Below, one piece after another: positions 21,263-33,700 of a stretch of 64,000 nucleotides of DNA. Position 1 is the first letter of the stretch; each line of letters begins with the position of its first letter. The stretch lies in the NCBI GenBank assembly GCA_038496675.1, contig CM076652.1:5968877-6032876 (forward strand), written 5' to 3'. The notes beneath the pieces are model-generated. The model had not been told where the DNA came from, ran no database searches, and saw only the letters and a list, made by a program, of their open reading frames with translations. Source of the stretch: Rachycentron canadum (lineage: Eukaryota; Chordata; Actinopteri; Carangiformes; Rachycentridae). Both the position numbers and the translations under genes were made by a program.

Positions 21263-24200
21263 CAGAACAGGCGAAACATCATAGGATTTAATGCTCCTGA
21301 CACAACTGTACCTCATGTTCCTGCTGAAGGCAGCAGGCAGCAGCCACACAGCTGAAGCACTGAGTCCGTGTGCAAACGAGGCAGCGTGAGTCCGTTCACA
21401 TACGGCTCATCCGAGCGCAGTGACCTCTTTTATCCCCTGTAATTGTTTTTACAGCAGATAAAAGAGATGAGATGAGGGTGGAGAAGAAACAGAGAGGAAT
21501 GGTTGTCCTGGTCTATGCCGTCGCATTACCTCCTCAGAAACAAACAGGTCCCAAGGAGTGGTTGAGATTTGAGACCTAACTTATCCACCAGCCATGTTAC
21601 CTATAGTGGGGTATTTACCATCTAAATGACATTTATAGTCTTTAAGATGGTTCACAAACCATCAGTCAAGTGCATTTTTAACATGTTCTAAATCATAAAA
21701 CCCAGTTTAATCAACTGTCCTAATCTCTGAATGCACAGAGAAGCACCAGTGTTATTTTCCCTTTGACTGAAAGAACGTCTTGTACTAGAAGAACTGATGA
21801 AAGCAGTTCTGGTGTGTGTCTTACGATCAGAGTCCACTTATGACAGCTGTGTCCCATTTCCACAGACTACTACATACTACCTGTATAATGTATATGGTAC
21901 ATTCACATTTTTTTGCTGTTAGAATACAACAATAAAGCAGTGTAATTAATTTTAACACAAAAAGATGCAATACATGTGGCATCTCTGAAGAGAGATGGTA
22001 AAATGTTTTCAAAACATTTTTTGTTTTGTTTTTGCAGCTCATTTCATTAGTATATTCACAAAGTGTTTTAAATCTACATCTACCTTATTTTTTCACTTTT
22101 CCAGATGCTGCAAAGTCAAAACCTGCTTAGAAATAGTGTTTTATGGATTCAGGACACAGCTGTTACAGCTTGCAGATGAAAAACAGTCCATGAAAAGAGC
22201 CATTTTTAAAGGTACCCTGTGGAGCTTTTGACCACTAGTTGTGCTGTGGAGCAATGATTTGATGAGTGGACCCTCTTTAAACATGGATGTAAACAGTTAA
22301 AAGTACTCAAACAATACGCTTTGGTGAGGAATATAATACACTCAACATGTTTGTAAGACCTCAGTTTTTTTGTTTGTTTGTTTGTTTACAGTAAGACCTC
22401 AGGTTCTGCAGAACCTGCTGCTCCACCCCAGAAATTACATGCTATAGCCTTACTGTGCATTCAGCTGTTAAAAAAAAAAAAAAAAAAAATTGTTAAAGAT
22501 GCTATATGTACGTTTTTCTCTGCCGTCAAATGTGGTCTCTTGCAAGGAGTGGTTTAATGTGATGGCCACCCAAGGGTTGTTTACAGTACAAGAGGTGATA
22601 ATATGTCCTCTGAGTAGTGCTACGTCTTCAGGGCAGCCTGGATGCTACAGCAACTTGCTATCAGAGAGTGATGACAAGGTCTGGTGAGACCAGGGTTAGC
22701 TGGTTAGCATGGTAACTTAAAAATAAAACCAAAGCAAGAGGGTGACTAAAGGTGTTTGATGCTTAGCTTGTGTTTTCTCTTGCTTTTAATGCTAACGTTG
22801 GCTATATAGGAATAGCAACACTTAGATTTGTCCCCTTTAACTACTGCGATGTTGCGTGTAAAAGACTTAGCTGTGACTCATCAAGCTCCATGATGATTCT
22901 GCACATGTTCAGCAGCTTAGTGGTAAATACAGTTTATATATGTAGCTTTAATGTGTCGTGCTCTGTGAAAACATGTCAAGGCTTCTAATAGGAACATTAC
23001 AGCCAATTCCTAGCTTCCTCACAGCAGCTTTTTCATTGTCGCTTATCATCAGTCAGCACCAGACTATCATAGGTATTGATGAGCCTCAATTAATAGTTGA
23101 TAGCTTTTTGGCCACTGTAGATCTCAAAGAACACTCCATGTGTGTCCTCAGGAAGAAGTTTGAAATGAGTGAGGTCATGTTGGCTGCGTATCTGGGTTTG
23201 GAGTATCTAGTTGATGTGCACGTCGTCATTGTGACGTGTGTGTGTGTGTGTGTGTGCAGTGTGGGGATGACATTGCCTTTAGCAAACAGGAATCCCACTT
23301 CAGCAGCTGAGGATCAAAGACGTCACCTTTTTGTCTGTGTTACCCCTTCAAACAGTGCCTGGGGCTGAACAGATCACTCTTAGATGATCTGCAGCTTCTC
23401 TACCTCTGAGCCAACCTGGAAGCAAATTGGCCTCCTGTGCCAAACAGCTCCTGTCAGAATCTGATAGTATCTGCAGTTTACACCAGTATTTTTTGTGGTC
23501 ATTCAAGGTATTCAAGGTAAACATTTCAAAAGTGCCAATTTTCTTCCAATCCTATTTGTTTCAGTTCAGTTTAATGGTGTCGAGCTGACCGGATGCTGAT
23601 CTTAAACTTGTTCTCACTCCAGGAGAGACAGAGCTGCCTCTTTTCTAATTTTTATTGTACAGTCTTTATGCCAGATTGAAGCCAGGAGTGTTGAGTTTTG
23701 AGAGTTGTTGTGTCTGGGTATGAGTGAGTTGCTGGGCAGGACCCAGAGTTATCTAGACACGAGGACAGGTGGTCCTTCAGATGAAACTCTATCTGTACCC
23801 CTGGAGGGCACATCACAGGGACACGGGATGTTTATTTAAAATAGTGAATACGAAACTTTAAGTATGTAAAATGTCTGTTTTCTTTTAAATTTTAAATTTA
23901 AACGGTGCAGTTGTTTTAATGGACATAGCCGTGTAAAATCACCTTATTCAGCAGTTACAGAGCAAAAAAATTGCCTAGAACTTCATTTTCATTATTTTTT
24001 TACAGATCATACCAAAGAATGTTCTACTTTGAGTTTTTGGTTTGACAAATATCTCCACTTTTGTAGATATATTTTTTTCTTTTTGAGTTATTGAGCTCTA
24101 CTGTGAGTTATTTCTCACAGCAGAGCATGGTAACATGATGCTCCACCATGCATGTCGCTTCAAAATGTGCTTTTGAAATATTTTGTGCAAATGTTTGAAC

Positions 24201-24310
24201 ACAGTTTATAATTATCCACTTCATTTGTAGGACAGATTTTTATATTGCTTATTGTGTTGGATTGCTTTATCTGAACTTTGAGGGAGTAATAAAATCTTTT
24301 CTGATTTTCT
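21263..24310 (+). other. zcchc14: zcchc14 3' UTR (probable extent)
   Basis: No coding frame follows the stop. A candidate early poly(A) signal AATAAA is at 21931-21936. A stronger candidate at 24288-24293 is followed by a T/GT-rich stretch. The long form would be about 3 kb, in keeping with the long 3' UTR of mammalian ZCCHC14. Part of it (22200-22440, GT tract 23236-23260) looks repeat-derived. No transcript evidence is available here. Confidence 0.5.
24288..24293 (+). terminator. polyadenylation signal, zcchc14 (distal)
   Basis: Canonical AATAAA with downstream TTTTCTGATTTTCTCC and GTCTGTGTGG U/GU-rich sequence. It is the last good plus-strand signal before the spacer; another AATAAA occurs at 24824-24829. 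Confidence 0.5.
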
Positions 24311-25564
24311 CCTTTCATCACATTGTCTGTGTGGTTTATTTATTAAATTATCAGCCATCTTGACATATCAAAATTATTCCATTCACTGTGGCTCTGTTGT
24401 GTTTCAGTGTCCATTGGCAGTGTGAGGTGCCAGGACACTGAAACTGAAGCAGCTAAATGGAATTCAGCCATGATTCATTTTAGTATTTACATCTGTGCTT
24501 CTCCTGCTGTGACATGTCATCATGTCTAGTGTGAAAACTATCTATCTCCCCTTCCACTTCTCTGTATTTGGTACAGATCTGCTCTTGTCATCTGTATCTG
24601 CCTGGATTTCAATGCAAAAATAATTCATAAAACGTCTTTTTAAAGAGTCAGATCTTGAAACTTTACAGTGAACTGTAGGACCTGGGTTGAAATTGGCAAC
24701 AGTGAGATTACAGGTCTCACTTTGTTGTGAATAAAAACGTCATTCACATTAACAGAACAGGGGACACAGTGGAATAGACCTATATTTACAGACATTGTGA
24801 ATATATATTTCAGAATACTATGAAATAAAAACATCTTTAGAGTTACTAAAAAATACTATTGTCTGTTATTTTTGTGTTATTTTTAATTTTTAAATACATT
24901 GTTATTAGTCATTCTTAGTAAGACATGATTTTGAAACAATTTACTACAATTAGTAGTTCTACAAGTGTCACTTTGAAGTAACTTAGACATAATAGTTGAT
25001 CAGCAAGGTAAAGGCACAGTAATATTTTATTTTATACAGTTTCAAAAATCTTATTCATTATATGACAATCAGCTTATCAACATGTGTAATTAGCCTGTGT
25101 CGATAATGTACTTTCAACACAGTGGACATGCTCCAGAGGCCAAACTGAACATTTAAAACCCCAATTAATCATTGAGTTACTTAAAGATTTTAAATAAAAA
25201 TACTCCTCTTTGAATGACGACTATTATATTATGTTTTGTGACCTTAAAACTACCTTAAAATTACCAACAAGCTGGTCGATTTTTTTTTTAAACCTTTGAT
25301 ACGACCCATGGATGGAACCAGGTCTTGGTTGTCATGGTTACAGTGATAAACCAGTACCACGGAGCCTTCGTCGCCATGGTTACAGTAATGGATTACTGCC
25401 ACGGCCCGATTTGGTTAAAGCACAAAAACTACTTGTTTAGGTTTTAGAGAAAGTTAGTAATTCTATAATATAATAATTTAAATAAGTACTTCCGATCTTT
25501 GTTGGCATGGTTATAGCTGTATCAACGTGGAGCGGACATTGACGATAGAAACAACGTAAACCGC

Positions 25565-25603
25565 TCCTGCGTCATATTCCTGCGTCATATTCCTGCGTCT
25601 TAT
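25565..25603. repeat. three tandem 13-bp units
   Basis: TCCTGCGTCATAT is repeated twice exactly and a third time with one change (TCTTAT). Each unit contains TGCGTCA, an AP-1/CRE-like core. Confidence 0.9.
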
Positions 25604-26189
25604 TGACTTTGTCGCTCTTTACTACGTCACTGTGTTTTTCTTTGCTCCTGTCGTAATTACAAAGGCCACTAGATGTCGCCCAACAACACAGTGGAAGTAA
25701 AAAACAAACAAACCTGCTGTTTATTTATTTATTTATTATTATTTTTTTTTTCCAGGTGGACAGTCTCAAATGTACACATCCTCCCTAAAAGAGAAATGTT
25801 GGCTCTTCTTCTGGTTTGACCTTATCAAAATGACTTAATTTGTAAATTGAAGATCTTTGGGTTTTGCGTTGATAAATCAAGTTATTATTAGTGTTTTCAT
25901 AAGGAAGTACAATATGCATTTTGCAATATAAAAATTATTTTTACTTAAGAATTTAACAGTTACATCTATGATTATAATTGGACTTAAATGGCCATACATT
26001 CAGATATACTGCTTGGGGCAGATGATTAATTGATTCATAACAGAAAATGAATGGGCATCTGACTTGATAAATGATTGGTTGGAGAAAACAGGACATTTTC
26101 CAGTATTTTCTGACATTTCCAGCTCATCAAAAACTAAAAAAAAATAAAAACACACTCATCCTCCTATGTTATCTTTTTATAATTTATGT

Positions 26190-26385
26190 TATTATATAAA
26201 TCCTCTTGAACCCCCTTATTGTGTCGGTGTGTACATGCATTGTATCTGCTCCCTGTAATTATTTAGTATATTGCTTTATTGTTTGCTTCTGTCCTGCTCT
26301 GATCCATATGTCATAGCACTTTGTAAACTTTGTTTTTAAAGGTGCAATATAAATAAAGTTATTATCATTATTATTATTACTTATT
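26190..26385 (+). repeat. non-LTR retrotransposon 3' tail
   Basis: CATAGCACTTTGTAAACTTT, AAAGGTGCAATATAAATAAA and GTTATTATCATTATTATTAT form the typical LINE tail (gene end, AATAAA, ATT repeats). Confidence 0.6.
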
Positions 26386-26473
26386 TGAAGCCCTAAAACT
26401 GATGTTTTCTGGATTCCAAACTATGGTGAGAATAACAAGAACAAGAAACTCAATTATTTATTTTTTATAGTTT

Positions 26474-26479
26474 TTTATT
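26474..26479 (-). terminator. polyadenylation signal, map1lc3b
   Basis: Reads AATAAA on the minus strand (TTTATT on plus), with a further AATAAA-like stretch just beyond. It faces the zcchc14 signal about 2.2 kb away. Confidence 0.5.
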
Positions 26480-28129
26480 GTTTACAAAATACCAACATAA
26501 ATACATAAGAGGAAGCTGTGTGATATTGCTGTGTGTGGATGTGTGTGTGTGAAACAGGAGCAGGCAGAGGAGACAGCGCTGAGGCAAATGCTCCACCTCT
26601 CTGTAACAAACACACAGTGGCTTTCAGTCAGAAAGAAAAAGTCACCTTCACATACTGTAGACAGCGAAGAGCCAAGACATTTCAAACAATGAAATAAAAA
26701 TCACATTAAATATAAAGAACCAAAATGATAAAATACTGCGATATAAAAGCAGCTAAACCTTAGATCTAATAAAAAGATGGTGACAAGGAGGAGGAGGATG
26801 AGCACAGGAAGTGTGTGAAGGATATTCAAAATGTTTTTTTCTTTTAGAGTGCAGCCCTTTTCCCACAGTGACAGTGCTTGTTGTTATTTCAGTGACATGA
26901 AACAGAACAACAACAGCTTTGGGAAATCAAACCTGTAGGTCAAAGGGGAGGGAAAATAAAACAGGTGGACATCAAGACACGATGCTCATCAACATGCCCA
27001 GGTTTTATGACCTTCCTCCATTCCTTTTTTTTTTTACTTGGTAGAAACAAAAAGGGAAAAGAAATGACAACCCCCTCCCCTCATCAGCATTTACAGAAGC
27101 ACCATCATCCTCCATTCACACATGCAATCAGACCACACTCCTTGTAGTGTGTCCAAATTCAACTTGGTTACACTCTCAATGGAACCCCTTTTATATTCAA
27201 AGCCATAAAGTCAATATTATCTGTACACCAAGGCATCTTTTTTTTTCTTTTTTTGCAAACTACAATCAACAGTTTCAAGAGCAAAGCAGTTTCCTAACAT
27301 CTTTTTGTTACAGTGATGAAGATGCTTTAGGCTACAAGGGAGGGAGGGATAAAAACACCAAAGAAGGACCGTAGAGGGAATGTGATGGGACACACACAGC
27401 AGAGATGCGTTGATTATTAAGTCCTCTCTACTAAATTTAGATCTCTTTCTCTGATCGGTGCCTAACTTTAACCTCAGACTGCAATAAAAAGCTTCACTTA
27501 AAAACAACATGTGAGTCCAGAAACCCTTCTCTAGTGCCCGTCTCCAAAAACCTTAAAATTAAGGTTGGCTTTGTTCATTGGCTAATGTATATATAGACAA
27601 ATGGTGGAGCCTCACCACTTTTAGGTACTATCACTACCTGAAATGTATATATGCATAAACATAAATACAGCCTAGGAGACACAGAACGACAACACTGAAA
27701 ACAACTGGCGTCAACTGGCGGTGCGTTGCTGTTATAACATGACTGACCAGAGAGGAATATTACAGAAGCAGACACACGGTAAAGGACTCTATTGTCCTGA
27801 GTCTCAATCAGATTTGGGGGTTTGCTCTATGCAAACTCTGCTGTTCTGGTCGACCCCTGTGGCTTTATGCTACTGGGTGAGTGTGGTAGTACACAAACTG
27901 TTAACCAGCTCATTGCAGTTAGAATATATATTGATCATAACCAGAACCAATTTGAGCTGAGAAATGATCGTACGCTGTGTTGAGATTTAGTAGTTTGTGT
28001 TTTAGTTTCTTACAGTCGAGACTAAATGTGAGCGGCAAGAAACACGGAAGGGATTGGGGAGGGGGACTAAAAACTACAATTGTCCAATCGCCGGCCAGGT
28101 GGAGGAAGGAAGTAAGGGAGGAAGGCGGT
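26474..28129 (-). other. map1lc3b: map1lc3b 3' UTR (probable extent)
   Basis: Downstream of the stop on the minus strand there is no coding frame. The first convincing AATAAA on that strand is at 26474-26479, giving a 3' UTR of about 1.65 kb. The end point is inferred from the signal only. Confidence 0.5.
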
Positions 28130-28307
28130 TCACTGGGTGGTTGTGGCAGAGCCGAAGGTCTCCTGGGAGGCGTACACCATGTAGAGGAAGCCATCTTGGT
28201 CCCGCTCCCGCTCATACACCTCAGAGATGGCAGCTGACACAGACACCATGCTGTGGCCGTTGACCAGCAGGAAGAAAGCTTGGTTTGAGTTTAGCTGGAG
28301 GCGCCTC
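28130..28307 (-). CDS. map1lc3b: map1lc3b terminal coding exon
   Basis: 178 nt, acceptor cccaccag and stop TGA at 28130. It encodes RRLQLNSNQAFFLLVNGHSM, then VSVSAAISEVYERERDQDGF and LYMVYASQETFG followed by SATTTQ. The glycine exposed by ATG4 is Gly120. Confidence 0.97.
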
Positions 28308-30664
28308 CTGGTGGGGGGAGAAAGACATGACACAAGTGAGGGAGAGACGAGAGGAAAGGAAAGGAAACAAATGAAAGCAAAGGAAAGGAGATAAAATGAG
28401 GTGAGGAGTTTAGTTCTACCTGATAATCTTGATGAGCTCACTCATGTTGACGTGGTCTGGCACCAGGAACTTGGTCTTGTCCAGGATGGGAAGCTGTTTT
28501 TCTCCTTTATACCTCTCAATAATCACCTGCAGGACACACACACACACGATCAATGATTTCTATCCTTTTATTCTGGTATATTCTAGTGTTGCTGGTGCTG
28601 TTTTCAGACCTCATAGCCTTAGCAACTGAAAACCGCTTTGAGACCCAGTGCCTGTGATCAATAGTGAGATACTGGGAGTTGAAGCAGTGCACATATCAGA
28701 TTCTGTGGTAAAAATAGAAGACAGCTCCTCTGTCTGGATGACTTTTTTCTTGTCTGATCTGATCTTGTCTTATCTGAGGCCCTTGCTCACTGGACCAAGA
28801 CTGATTTACTTCAGCTATGAACACAGTATCTGTTATTCAGTGGAACTATTTAACAAGCGAAGATGTGTTACAAGTAAGTCTTTAAAAACAGCACAGCTGA
28901 AGCACATAAACCACTTCAACACCCACTACAAGTGCAAATTACATGCATCTGCTGTTATACTTAATCCACAGAACATGTTCTGGTTGTTCACACAATAGAA
29001 AACACTCTCCGTTACTTGAGCTGCTGTGACTATGAGCTCTTAAAGTCTTATTAAGTTAAGTCTTAAAGCGCAACCTTTAATAGGATTTTACACACACTAT
29101 GACGACTCTTTTAATGTTGTGTCTTTAAATTATGGGTGGACAATGGATACAATAGTTTATCAAGCTAATGTGATATCATGACAAGACAAAACTGGACAGA
29201 GTCAAATATGAGTTATGCTGTTTTTAAAGAAATCTTGGGCACATAATGTGAGGATCATTATTGGTGCTTTGAGAAACCTAATGGTTAGTTGCCACAAGAT
29301 CCATCTTAGTAGCTGTATTTCGATCGAATCATGTCATCTTCATCGGCAGGTGGAGTCTTATCCTTAGCACTTTTTTGTATCTTTCTTCCTTCAAGACAGA
29401 AGTTCATTTAACAAAAAAAGGAAGCTAGGTGTTCAAAGTGCTATCTCATTGCTATGCTATGTTCATCGTGGTATTATTGACACATTAACCATTAATAGTG
29501 ACCTCATATTTGTAAATATTGCATATACAGCACACCCTAAAAACACTCACTCTTAAAATGATGTTCAGTTTAACAGAGTTTTATAAACAAAAATAAAGAT
29601 TTACTCAATAAGTTTTCCTAAAATAATAATATATGCAGTGAAAACTGAGGATTTTCAGTCCTCCACCTCAGTGTCGGTACAAACAGACAACCAACAGTCA
29701 GATGACGGGGGAGTCGCAGGGGAGTCAGTTGTGAGAGACAGATTTAAAGAAAAATCACAGCAGAGGAGTCAAAGATATCCTTTATTTTAGTCTCTGGTGT
29801 GTGTCAAGCCCCAAAAAACACTGGATCCTACATTTCCAAGTATGCAACTTTATAGCAACTTTCATTAGACCCTCTGTGCCTGTGAAACGCCACACCTACT
29901 GTTTGTAACACTACCTTGCTTTGTGTTACTAATATGTATATTAATATTAGACCACCCTGGTGACACTGTCAGGCTTATTTTCTGCAACTAAGAGACCACA
30001 GAGACCATTATAAAGCTGCTGTCCTCATAATTAAACAGAGAGAGTAAACTGACTGAAAGATATTCAAACAAACATTGTGTTTTCACCCAATGTTTCATGC
30101 TGAAACATTGCATGCATCCTTGAGGTCTGCCTCATAAAACATTTGCAAAGATGGCTTAATTTTTTACTATGTTTTTTTACATTTTAGTACATTAAACTTG
30201 TGTGTGTGTTTGCATCTTGGTGCAAGTGCACACAACAAACAAAACACTCAGCAATAAGCTCCATAGGACATAGAACTCCATAGGGCATTTTTACAAAAAT
30301 AAATCAAAAATCTGTGGCGTGCAAAGAATTGGAAAATGATTTAAGATTATTGTCATTACATTGATTTTTTTCCTCCAGTTGCCATATTTTCAAAAATGCA
30401 TTTCATCAATTACTTAGAAATGCATTGCCCCCTGGTCGGCATAAATGGAAGCAGATATATAGTAGAGTGAGACAGGGTCTGCTCTGAGAGCTATAATCAG
30501 TCTGTCACACAGACCTCTGCTCCTCCACCCCCCACCCCACCTCCTCCCTCAGGCTCCACTGTGGCTGTCTGGATGGAGTTGCGTTACAGTTAGACAGTGC
30601 ATCTGCCTCTGGTCTCAACACTTACCATGACATGGCAGTTTATAACCCCAGGGGAGAACACAGG

Positions 30665-30700
<36 letters not shown>

Positions 30701-33700
30701 GGGTGCTTTTAAGATGAGGAGAGGCCTTAAATGAGGCAGCAGATGGACAGCTGCTCTGATACGCTTTCTCAAAACGATAAAACAAGCAGGTGAAACACAA
30801 GGTGTGCGTTTGTTTATTGGTGGTTGCTGGGAGACACATTTGACTTGTTGGCAGATGCAGTCCCACCCATATCTCATTAGAGCAGACCAAAAACTGCTGC
30901 TCAGCCTGATTCCTTAAACTAAACTAAAATATTAAATATTGGACGACATTAAGTAAGACAAAGAAAACTCCATCCAGGACTCGACGGGCAGGGAGAACTT
31001 GCAGAAACTTGTCTCGGGCCACAAAATAATGTGAAAAAATCTCACATGCAGAGCACAACCAGGAAATATGTGGTTGGACTTTCCATTGCAGAAGGTTTGT
31101 CTTGCTCTTACTTGTGTCTTCTTGCAGCCTGCACGTTACTATGATAAATGGTCGTCAGTGTGAGAATAGGCTCTTGGCATTCACACAGCAATTACACTCA
31201 GCATCAAGCCAATAAGTGAATGTGCATGTGACTTTTTGAATTGTGTATTTCAACTCACAGGTATCTTGTTTGGGTGCTGCTCTCGGATCAGTCTGACATC
31301 TTCTACTCTCTGTTCTGCAGGGCAAAAATAAAACAGGCAGGTTAATGGAGGTGAGATCAGCAGGTCAGCCCATAAAACACAAAGGAGCTCATAGTGAAAG
31401 TACAAGCTGACATGAAGTCATAAACAGAGCAAGAGAGGAGACAGTAAGAACTAGACAGCGCATAAACAGACACCCAGGCAGGTTTCAACTGAAATTGAAA
31501 TCAGCCTTTGCACATAATATTTAAATCACCCCTTTCTAAGAGCTGTACATGTTCTCGGTGATCATGTGAGGATCAGCAGTCGATGTGTTTGTAATTATAA
31601 TCTGGTTCAACGGGTTTGTGTGGGTGTCATCATCATCATCCTACTATCTAAACTACGCAGTGTGGCAGTTGTACTCACTCTTTCACCAGTTTATGTATCT
31701 ATAACAAAAACATGAAACGACCCCATTCTTTGGGTTTTAATAGTGAAGAGAGCAGAAACATTAGGGAACAATGTATTTAACAGACTGCTTAGTGGACTAA
31801 TGCTCTCCAGTGAAAACATAATGGGCTTTACTAAAATCCACTCATGGTGTAACCACATTGTCCCAGAGTGATTAGCAGATTATTATACAGAAGTTGAGAT
31901 ACACTCACTTTTCACTCAATTAGTGCAACGTGTGCTGACGAGTGTGTATGGTTTCTGAGTAATGTGATACTAGAGCCTGTATGATGTTAAAGGTGAATTT
32001 CCACTGGGTGAAAATCACAGCCCATCAAAGGAAACCTAGATCTTAGTCACAGGGTTTCCCCTCCATTTAGTTATAACTCAAGAGGTCGGGTTGGATGTTG
32101 ATAAGATGGTTCACTTGTTCACCTGGGCCTTTGGGGCTTCACCTTTAACCCATGTTGAAGTGATTTGTAATCGAGGTTAGCTGAACACAAACAGATAACA
32201 GCTTGTGCTGCTGCACTTTGAACTGACAACATCAACAACAACATCGTCTCACTGTCAAAATGGGATCAGTCAACACACGTGAACATGGGAGGGAAACACA
32301 TCTCATCATTGTGATCATCTCCATTAGTTGTTGAATTTAAATGAAACCTCTGGTAGAAAAAGCTCAGCCATCAAAAGCAGAACACCGGCCCCTGTCAGCG
32401 GTCGATCAGCTGAAGCTTTGAATAAATGGTATCTAGTCTTATGTGTTTGCCAAGAGGATGATGTTTGCACTGTTAACATATCTAATTCAATCAGCTGGTT
32501 ACACGCTGCTTCTAAAGGACAAATGTTTGTCCCCCTAAGGGCGTCGTTTTCATGCTTGACTTGGAGGAAATGTAGGACATTGTTCCATGATTACATTTCA
32601 ACCAGGATGAGTCGAGCAACAGAGCAGCTCTGTCTCATGACTGGTTCAAGCCACAAACAGCCTCTGAGTCATCACTTTTCAATCAAAAAAAAATCTCAAA
32701 ATGGGAAGCAGTTGAGCTAAAACCCTAACCCCCCCCCCCCTGTTTTAGTTGTCATAATATGGGAATTTGTCAGCACCACCTGACACAACTGAACAACACT
32801 GTGATTCCCTGAGTCACATAATGACCAACTATACAGATGTGAAACTGTTCAAACACGTGGAACTTGATCTTAAGACGCAGCGCAGTAATGAACTCTGTGT
32901 AGGGGACACACAAGGTCCCCTACACTTATGTGACGCCGGTGAAATAAAAGCTGGCAACCTGCTAGTGATATATTAATACAAACTTTTCCTAAACTGGCAA
33001 CATACACGTTCACATAAAACACCTAAACCTGTACTTCAATACGTTTTTAATGTCGCAGCACAACAATAAAAACCCAAAACCCACGTTCACTTTAGTGACT
33101 TCAACTTGAGTTCAACCCACGTGACGCTGTGTTGCTCTTTGCTGGCAGGACCTCACGTGCACTGACAGTGGGAATTTGGACCAATAACGTGATGTTGAAC
33201 CGGAAGTCAGTTACTTTTTAGTCATACCGGGAAATGTGTCGTTCAGAACATGTTTGATCATCTCTAAACAACCGGAGGCCGATTAATCAGCCCGGTGATA
33301 GTGATGCGTTTCATAGAAAGAGCACGTGTTTGGATTTCGCTCACTGTTTTGTTTTGCAGCACATGCTGTCAGGGAATAAACGACCGGGTCGAACATGCGT
33401 TTGCAAAGCGCTGCGGGCTTTGTCTGAGGCTACGAGGGCTGGGAAAACAAAAAAAATGAAACTATAATCCGCATCGAGGCCGAGGCCTCCCCTGCACAGC
33501 GGCAGAAACTACGGCTGAACTCTGCAGCCTGAGTGCTTCTCATCCGCCTCTGTCCCCTGGCCTTAAACTCCTCTTTCTCCTCCACCAACTGTCCCATCCC
33601 CCAATCCTGCAGCTCTCTTCTCCTCTGCCCTGCATTTCGACACCACTTTGTTTTTTCCCCACCGCTCTGATGCAAACAAACACACACAGACACACACACA

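Larger units (their letters stand above)
24311..26450. other. convergent intergenic spacer between zcchc14 and map1lc3b
   Basis: AT-rich DNA with no gene. It contains a near-duplicated CATGGTTACAGT unit at 25330-25410, three tandem TCCTGCGTCATAT units at 25565-25603, and a LINE-type tail at 26190-26385. Confidence 0.6.

Noticed and set aside
22490..23368. Several plus-strand frames downstream of zcchc14
   Set aside because: They lie in the probable 3' UTR with repeat-derived segments and show no domain.
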